Shown: piece by piece, positions 59,697 to 64,000 of the stretch
How the letters are laid out: each line of letters starts with the position of its first letter
Numbering within the stretch: position 1 is the stretch's first letter
From: Candidatus Rhodoferax mariagerensis
GTDB taxonomy: Bacteria > Pseudomonadota > Gammaproteobacteria > Burkholderiales > Burkholderiaceae_C
DNA: 64,000 nucleotides
Direction of reading: 5' to 3'
Assembly: GCA_016719055.1 (NCBI GenBank)
Contig: JADKAW010000038.1
Location: 124,001-188,000, forward strand
Made by a program: the position numbers and the translations under genes
Notes under the pieces: generated by a model
What the model saw: the letters and a program-made list of their open reading frames with translations, nothing else
What the model was told of the DNA's origin: nothing
Databases searched by the model: none

Positions 59697-61286
59697 CTAT
59701 TTGCCAAACTTGGCCCAGATGCGGGCAATGTCCTGCTGGTCTTGCTCGGACAGGATGGGAATGGGCGACGAGCGGCTCAGCGCGGCTGGGGTCGGCACCA
59801 CCGCCGGGTTGGACTTGACGGCCTCACTCATGAACTCGCCGGCCTTCAGGTTGGCGTTGGCATAACCCACGGTGTTGGAGATTTTGGCAATCACTTGCGG
59901 GCGCAGGATGTAGTCGATGAACAGGTGCGCGTCACGCTTGTTTTTGGCGTTCGAAGGCACCGCCATGGCATCAATCGCCAGCAGGCCACCATCGGCTGGC
60001 ACCCGGTATTCGACATTGCCACGTGCCTTGGACTGGGCTTGCACCGCATCGCCAGAGAACCCAACGGCCACGCAGATCTTGCCGCCCGCCAGCGCGTCAA
60101 TGAACTGGTCGGTCGGAATGACCTTGACAATGCCGCTCAAACGGTCCAGCACCTTGGCTGCGGCTGCAGTGGAGTTTTTACCGTCCCACTTGGCCACGCC
60201 GCCGGCCATGGCGGCCAGCGGAACCACATCGCTGGCCGAGTCCACCACACCGACGCCGCAGGACTGAAAGCGTCGGGCAATTTCAGGGTCAAACACGCTG
60301 GTGAGTGAATCCATGCCGTGTCCCGGAAAAGCTTTGGCGGTGAGTTTGGGGTTCCAGGCGATGCCGACCGTGTACCACATATAGGGCAGGCTGTAGGCAC
60401 CGTCCTTGTCCCAGGCGCGCAGGGTGGCATCGACCCGCGGGTCCAGGTTACCGATGTTTTTCAGGCTGGCTTTGTCAATTTTCGCCAACAGGCCTTTGGC
60501 AGCCATGGCAGGCACGGCATTGGCCGTGGGAAAGGCCACGTCATAAGGCGTGCCGCCCGCCGCCAGTTTGGCCTGCAGGTCGTCGTTGCCGGCAAAGATG
60601 TCGTACACCACGCGGATGCCGGTTTCTTTCTCAAAGTCTTGTAACACACTGGGCTCAATGTAGTCCGGCCAGTTCAGCACCCGCACTGTGCTCTTGGCGC
60701 TGGCCCCCACGCCATTCACGGCGCGGCGCAGGTTCATCAGCACCGTGGCGGTGATCAGGCCATCGACCGTGACCTGCTGCGACTCCTGAAACGCTTCGGT
60801 GGCCACCTGGGTTTGCGGGCCAAAGGTGCCGTCAAGCGGGCCGGCATTAAAACCGAGCTTGCCCAGCAAGATCTGTGCCTCGCGCAGGCCGGCGGCATCG
60901 ACCAGCTTTTCACGCCCTTTGTAATTGCCACTGGACCAGTTTTGGGTGGTCCAGATGACCCGGCGAATGGCGTTGAGCAGCGCATCGGTGACCTGGTTGC
61001 TGGCAGGCAGGCCGTTTTGCGCGCTAAAAGCGCGAATGGCCTCTTGCGTGGCCGGCGTCAGCGTGCCGCTGGGTGCCTCGCGCAACAGGCCCATGCGGTT
61101 TAGCAGGCGCTGGGCGGTTTCGATCTTGGCAGTGCGCGCCCCAGGCGTGCTAGCCGCCTCGGGTTTGGCGGCTTCTGGTTTGCCCGGCTGCGCCGTGCCA
61201 AACACAAATCCCTGGGACTGGGCAGTGCCAGCCAGCAGGCCGGCGCAAGTCAGTGCAGCAAACAAGGCAAGGGTGCGATTTTTCAT
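59697..61286 (-). CDS. PotD-like solute-binding protein fused to two peptidoglycan-binding domains
   Basis: 529 aa. The signal peptide is MKNRTLALFAALTCAGLLAGTAQSQ. Two PG_binding_1 modules follow (ETAQRLLNRMGLLREAPSGTLTPATQEAIRAFSAQNGLP; REAQILLGKLGFNAGPLDGTFGPQTQVATEAFQES). Then comes a spermidine/putrescine-type binding protein (TVRVLNWPDYIEPSVLQDFEKETGIRVVYDIFAGNDDLQAKL...YDVAFPTANAVPAM...LDPRVDATL...LPYMWYTVGIAWNPK). PotD proteins are normally free periplasmic carriers. Fusion to wall-binding domains with no permease genes nearby suggests a wall-anchored sensor or receptor. It belongs to the PspA/AAA/TerB operon. Confidence 0.85.
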   Translation of the reverse strand: MKNRTLALFAALTCAGLLAGTAQSQGFVFGTAQPGKPEAAKPEAASTPGARTAKIETAQRLLNRMGLLREAPSGTLTPATQEAIRAFSAQNGLPASNQVTDALLNAIRRVIWTTQNWSSGNYKGREKLVDAAGLREAQILLGKLGFNAGPLDGTFGPQTQVATEAFQESQQVTVDGLITATVLMNLRRAVNGVGASAKSTVRVLNWPDYIEPSVLQDFEKETGIRVVYDIFAGNDDLQAKLAAGGTPYDVAFPTANAVPAMAAKGLLAKIDKASLKNIGNLDPRVDATLRAWDKDGAYSLPYMWYTVGIAWNPKLTAKAFPGHGMDSLTSVFDPEIARRFQSCGVGVVDSASDVVPLAAMAGGVAKWDGKNSTAAAAKVLDRLSGIVKVIPTDQFIDALAGGKICVAVGFSGDAVQAQSKARGNVEYRVPADGGLLAIDAMAVPSNAKNKRDAHLFIDYILRPQVIAKISNTVGYANANLKAGEFMSEAVKSNPAVVPTPAALSRSSPIPILSEQDQQDIARIWAKFGK

Positions 61287-61349
61287 GGGCGGGATCCTGG
61301 GCTAAATGGGGGGAAAAACTTTGCCAGCAGAGGGGCTGAAACAGATACT

Positions 61350-61853
61350 TTACTGCCCGGCACTAAAACAAATGGCATTGAGGGATTGGGCCAGTTGAAA
61401 CAACTTGGCCGCCTTGTCCTGGCTGGCTGCAATGCCACCCTGCCCTTTGAGTGTCATGTCGCCGAGCAGGCAGGCAGCCGCAGCATTGCCACCCTGCACT
61501 GCCTGTTCCAGGTGCGGTCGGGCCTGCTCAAAATTGCCGCTGGCCACCAGTTTGCGCCCGGCTTCAGCATGTTCTGCCGCCGACAGCGATGACGCCTGCG
61601 CGGCATTGGTTTTGGGCGGGAGCAGTGGCTTGTCTGGCGGTGGCGCTTGAACCGGTGCCGCGGTGACGGGAACGGGCGCATCTGGCGCAACTGGCGCAGC
61701 CGGGGATTGCTGGGACGTCGGCGTACTCACCGCTGGCGGCGCAGCGGGGTTCATCAGGCGCTCTTTCAAATACAGATGCCACACAGCCGAGGCCATGCCG
61801 CCGACGACGACCAGGCCAATCAGCCCTTTGGAGAGTGGTGTCAAACTGGCCAT
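61350..61853 (-). CDS. Membrane-anchored Sel1-like protein
   Basis: 167 aa. A single N-terminal membrane segment (MASLTPLSKGLIGLVVVGGMASAVWHLYL), a Pro/Ala-rich linker, and a C-terminal Sel1-like repeat (AEHAEAGRKLVASGNFEQARPHLEQAVQGGNAAAACLLGDMTLKGQGGIAASQDKAAKLFQLA). Sel1 repeats mediate protein-protein contacts, here probably in the periplasm. The ATG at 61853 sits four bases after the upstream stop. The final CFSAG residues contain a lone cysteine. It is a component of the operon with unknown role. Confidence 0.7.
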   Translation of the reverse strand: MASLTPLSKGLIGLVVVGGMASAVWHLYLKERLMNPAAPPAVSTPTSQQSPAAPVAPDAPVPVTAAPVQAPPPDKPLLPPKTNAAQASSLSAAEHAEAGRKLVASGNFEQARPHLEQAVQGGNAAAACLLGDMTLKGQGGIAASQDKAAKLFQLAQSLNAICFSAGQ

Positions 61854-61857
61854 GAAA

Positions 61858-62559
61858 TTATTCCTTTGCCTGGATGGTGGGCGTGCCAAACTGGGTCGAC
61901 AGGCTTTGCAGCCGCTGGCTGATCTGCCCCATTTCGTTCAATTCGGCGCTGGTTTGACTGCGGGCTGCTGCCAGGTTGCCCTGGTGCAGGCTAACTTCTT
62001 GCGCAGTTCGCGCCAATTCGCGCTCTACCAGCGCCTCAAGCTCACTGATCTGTTTGCGGATGTCCCCCACCACCGCCTCCTGGCGGCTCATGAGTTGGTC
62101 GAGTTGTGCCTGGGTCTGCTGTTCCAGCTGCTGTAAATTGGCCTTGAGCGTGTCGCCATGGGCAGCCAGCGCCAGGACTTTGGCGTCGGCATCGGCCAGC
62201 GGGTCGGCAATCGTCCACGACTCGTCGGCCGCATCCATGGCCTTGATGGCCATCAGCCGGGTCGCCGGGTCCATGGCACTCAGCCCATCCATCAGCCGCA
62301 ACAGCCGCTCAGCCGGGTACTGGGCCAGTGCAATGCCTGCGCTTGCGTAAATAGTGTCCAGGCTTAGCGCGACAACCGCTGCGCCTGCAGGGCTGACTGG
62401 CGGCGCGCTAGCCACGTCAACTGGCGCAGCACTGGGGGGAATACCCGCGGTTAACGGCGTGGTGTTGCCCAGCTCAAGCGCCTCGGGTGGTGCGGCCGCG
62501 AGTGGCTCGTCTCGAGTGACGAGTCCGGCTTTTTCAAGAAAATCCAGCATTCCCTTCAT
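61858..62559 (-). CDS. Coiled-coil protein, first gene of the PspA operon
   Basis: 233 aa. The N-terminal part is Ala/Pro-rich (EPLAAAPPEALELGNTTPLTAGIPPSAAPV). Then come LDTIYASAGIALAQYPAERLLRLMDGLSAMDPATRLMAIKAMDAADESWTIADPLADADAKVLALA and a ~90-residue coiled coil (ANLQQLEQQTQAQLDQLMSRQEAVVGDIRKQISELEALVERELARTAQEVSLHQGNL). Cytoplasmic, no signal. The start at 62559 (MKGMLDFLEKAG) follows GGGA at the right distance. It resembles proteins annotated as methyl-accepting-chemotaxis-like or hypothetical in PspA neighbourhoods. Function unknown. The dispersed repeat at 62628 lies in its promoter region. Confidence 0.65.
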   Translation of the reverse strand: MKGMLDFLEKAGLVTRDEPLAAAPPEALELGNTTPLTAGIPPSAAPVDVASAPPVSPAGAAVVALSLDTIYASAGIALAQYPAERLLRLMDGLSAMDPATRLMAIKAMDAADESWTIADPLADADAKVLALAAHGDTLKANLQQLEQQTQAQLDQLMSRQEAVVGDIRKQISELEALVERELARTAQEVSLHQGNLAAARSQTSAELNEMGQISQRLQSLSTQFGTPTIQAKE

Positions 62560-62627
62560 GGTGTATCCCAAAGTTTGATGTTGATGTAGCGCCTCATGCC
62601 CTGCCACTGTTGTTCAAATTTACTATG

Positions 62628-62677
62628 TATTTGATAGTTACTAGCGCTTGCTGAATATGGGCTAGAGGACGTTTTTG
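62628..62677 (+). repeat. Dispersed ~45-bp repeat upstream of the PspA operon
   Basis: GATAGTTACTAGCGCTTGCT then GAATATGGGCTAGAGGAC. It lies between the first operon gene and thrH. Confidence 0.65.
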
Positions 62678-63286
62678 TTAAATATTTAAGGTAGCCCGGT
62701 CAATCTCGGTGCGTAAATCGGTGTAGTTCATGGTGACCGGAAACTGCGGAAACTCGTCAATCACTTTTTGCGGCGGGTGAAACAAAATGCCGGCGTGGGC
62801 TTCACCCAGCATGGCGATGTCGTTGTAGGAGTCACCGACCGCAGTCACTTTGAACTGGAGCTCCTTGAAACGCTGCACGGCTTCTTTTTTCTGGTTCGGC
62901 ATGCGCAGATGGTAGTCCACCACAATGCCATGGGCATCGGCTTCGAGCTTGTGGCAAAACAGCGCCGGCATGCCCAGTTGCGCCATCAGCGGCATGGCAA
63001 ATTCGTAAAAGGTGTCCGACAAAATAATGACCTGAAAGTCACGGCGCAAGGCGTCCAGAAAGTCCTTGGCACCGGCCATCGGGCCCATGGCCGAAATCAC
63101 TTTTTGAATATCGGGCAGACCCAGCTTGTGTTTGCAAAGCAGGTCCAGACGAAATTTCATCAGTTTGTCGTAGTCGGGCTCGTCACGGGTCGTGCGCGAC
63201 AACTCAGGGATGCCGGTGCGTTTGGAAAACTCGATCCAGATTTCCGGAACCAGCACACCTTCAAGGTCGAGACAAACCAGCTGCAT
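62678..63286 (-). CDS. thrH: Bifunctional phosphoserine phosphatase/homoserine phosphotransferase ThrH
   Basis: About 202 aa. HAD-superfamily motif I is CLDLEGVLVPEIW (DxEG variant of DxDG, as in ThrH); the motif II serine is in VIILSDTFYEF. The motif III lysine is in NQKKEAV, and motif IV is VAVGDSYNDIAMLGEAHAGILFHPP. ThrH dephosphorylates phosphoserine and can transfer the phosphate to homoserine, linking serine and threonine metabolism. The start at 63286 (MQLVCLDLEG) is preferred over 63298. It is not clearly part of the neighbouring operon (gap of ~120 bases with a repeat). Confidence 0.92.
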   Translation of the reverse strand: MQLVCLDLEGVLVPEIWIEFSKRTGIPELSRTTRDEPDYDKLMKFRLDLLCKHKLGLPDIQKVISAMGPMAGAKDFLDALRRDFQVIILSDTFYEFAMPLMAQLGMPALFCHKLEADAHGIVVDYHLRMPNQKKEAVQRFKELQFKVTAVGDSYNDIAMLGEAHAGILFHPPQKVIDEFPQFPVTMNYTDLRTEIDRATLNI

Positions 63287-63325
63287 TGATTTCTCCAAGA
63301 GTAAAAAGCCCCTGCCGGGCGCACT

Positions 63326-64000
63326 TCAGATGGGTGGCAATGTGCCATAACCCGGTAGTGTAGCCTTGCCTTTGGGGGCGGTACGACTGACAAATCCAAT
63401 GCCCAGCAACACCAGAACCAGTGAAAACACCGCCACCAGCGCACCCCAGAACCAATAAGGCAGCCACAGCGCCTGCGCAATGACCGCACTGTCAGACAAA
63501 TGAACCACGCCGCCCACCACCGCCTGATTGGAGAACATGTAGTCCAGGTCGGTCAACCACGACAGGCATAACGTCACTGCAATCAGGTGCAACACAAAGG
63601 ACGCCGCTGCGTCGGGCAACAGCCGGGCGGCCAACCCAAGGCCAACTGCCCAAGCCAGCAAAAAACCGATGCCAAAGGCGTTGCGAGTCCATAGTGCAGC
63701 CGCAATCAACAGCAGCCCCGCCACCAGCACCAGCGCAGCGCGGGCAAAACGTGGCGCGCGCGACAGCAGCAGCAGACTGACACCGGCCAGTGAGGGTCCG
63801 ATCAGCCCGCCAGCGGCAATCAGCGCGGTCACCAGGCGGCCCGGGTTGCCATGCCACACTGCCATGCCCGAGCCATCGGCATGTAACAACATCTCATCAA
63901 AGCTGGCCCCAAGTGCCAATGCGCTCAGGCCGTGGCCCATTTCGTGGGCAAATGTCGCCAGCAAGGTCAGCGGGTAAAGCATCTGCGCACCATAGGGCAG
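63326..64000 (-). CDS. M50-type membrane metalloprotease-like protein (partial)
   Basis: At least 225 residues; the frame is still open at the window edge, so the true start is outside. ATFAHEMGHGLSALALGASFDEM holds the HExxH-like zinc motif (HEMGH), as in the B-family M50 (DUF4-like) proteins. About six membrane segments follow (LVTALIAAGGLIGPSLAGVSLLLLS; FARAALVLVAGLLLIAAALWT). The glycine-aspartate motif usual for M50 near the C-terminus is replaced by LTDLDYMF. It may process membrane substrates, or the site may be structural. A 5' extension (LPYGAQMLYP) is in frame. Confidence 0.75.
   Translation of the reverse strand: MPYGAQMLYPLTLLATFAHEMGHGLSALALGASFDEMLLHADGSGMAVWHGNPGRLVTALIAAGGLIGPSLAGVSLLLLSRAPRFARAALVLVAGLLLIAAALWTRNAFGIGFLLAWAVGLGLAARLLPDAAASFVLHLIAVTLCLSWLTDLDYMFSNQAVVGGVVHLSDSAVIAQALWLPYWFWGALVAVFSLVLVLLGIGFVSRTAPKGKATLPGYGTLPPI

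Overview
The window looks like chromosomal DNA of a Betaproteobacterium of the Comamonadaceae (Rhodoferax/Polaromonas-like). This rests on gene content and style: metX-metW, thrH, rdgC, a DUF1840 remnant, an ABC1 kinase, many CTG/GCC-rich genes, and a family of ~45-bp dispersed repeats. The assignment is an inference from sequence alone.

Layout. 0-5 kb: an SsuABC/TauABC-type transporter operon cut in two by a 2.95-kb insertion flanked by a 15-bp direct repeat. The insertion carries a diguanylate cyclase, a frameshifted exported protein, two members of a TIR-bounded structured repeat family and the 3' end of a group II intron. 5-9.5 kb: a ferric-reductase-like protein, a lipoprotein, an M20 peptidase and hydroxypyruvate isomerase. 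9.5-11.8 kb: a two-gene ATPase/TOPRIM-like module (candidate defence pair) beside a restriction-enzyme stub. 12-22 kb: housekeeping and accessory genes (sugar-phosphate mutarotase, ChrA, a SulP-STAS-cNMP fusion with a frameshift, old yellow enzyme, metXW under a SAM-II riboswitch, rdgC, a Spy-like chaperone). 22-26.3 kb: a second copy of the structured repeat, a glycine-rich RNA-binding protein, and a decaying bufferin-type operon (sigma factor, anti-sigma, DUF2282, DUF692, DUF2063).

26.3-36.3 kb is a patchwork: an IS66 element, an MDR dehydrogenase, a CaCA exchanger, then truncated genes (DUF1840, UspA, HsdR), a suspicious ~105-bp homopolymer stretch, two toxin-antitoxin pairs (HigBA, CcdAB) and scrambled phage fragments. 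36.8-44.4 kb: a restriction-enzyme C-terminus, a giant secreted RCC1-repeat protein, a DMT transporter, DUF427 and an ABC1 kinase. 44.5-48.4 kb: a TPP-riboswitch-controlled TonB receptor split by an IS1182 element. 48.6-54 kb: remains of a phage/satellite-like element (primase interrupted by a second IS66, collagen-like and coiled-coil proteins, small HTH ORFs) ending at tRNA-Lys.

54.4-55.3 kb holds an IS3 fragment. 55.7-62.6 kb is a seven-gene, one-strand operon: coiled-coil protein, Sel1-like protein, a PotD-like binding protein with two peptidoglycan-binding domains, a two-TM coiled-coil protein, PspA/IM30, a classical AAA+ ATPase and TerB. I read it as a possible envelope-stress or membrane-remodelling machine analogous to ESCRT-III plus Vps4, and it is the best candidate here for an undescribed system. 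The window ends with thrH and an incomplete M50-type membrane protease.

Frameshifts are unusually common (SulP, sigma/anti-sigma, DUF692, DUF2063, transposases, collagen-like protein). Some are probably real decay and some may be sequence error.
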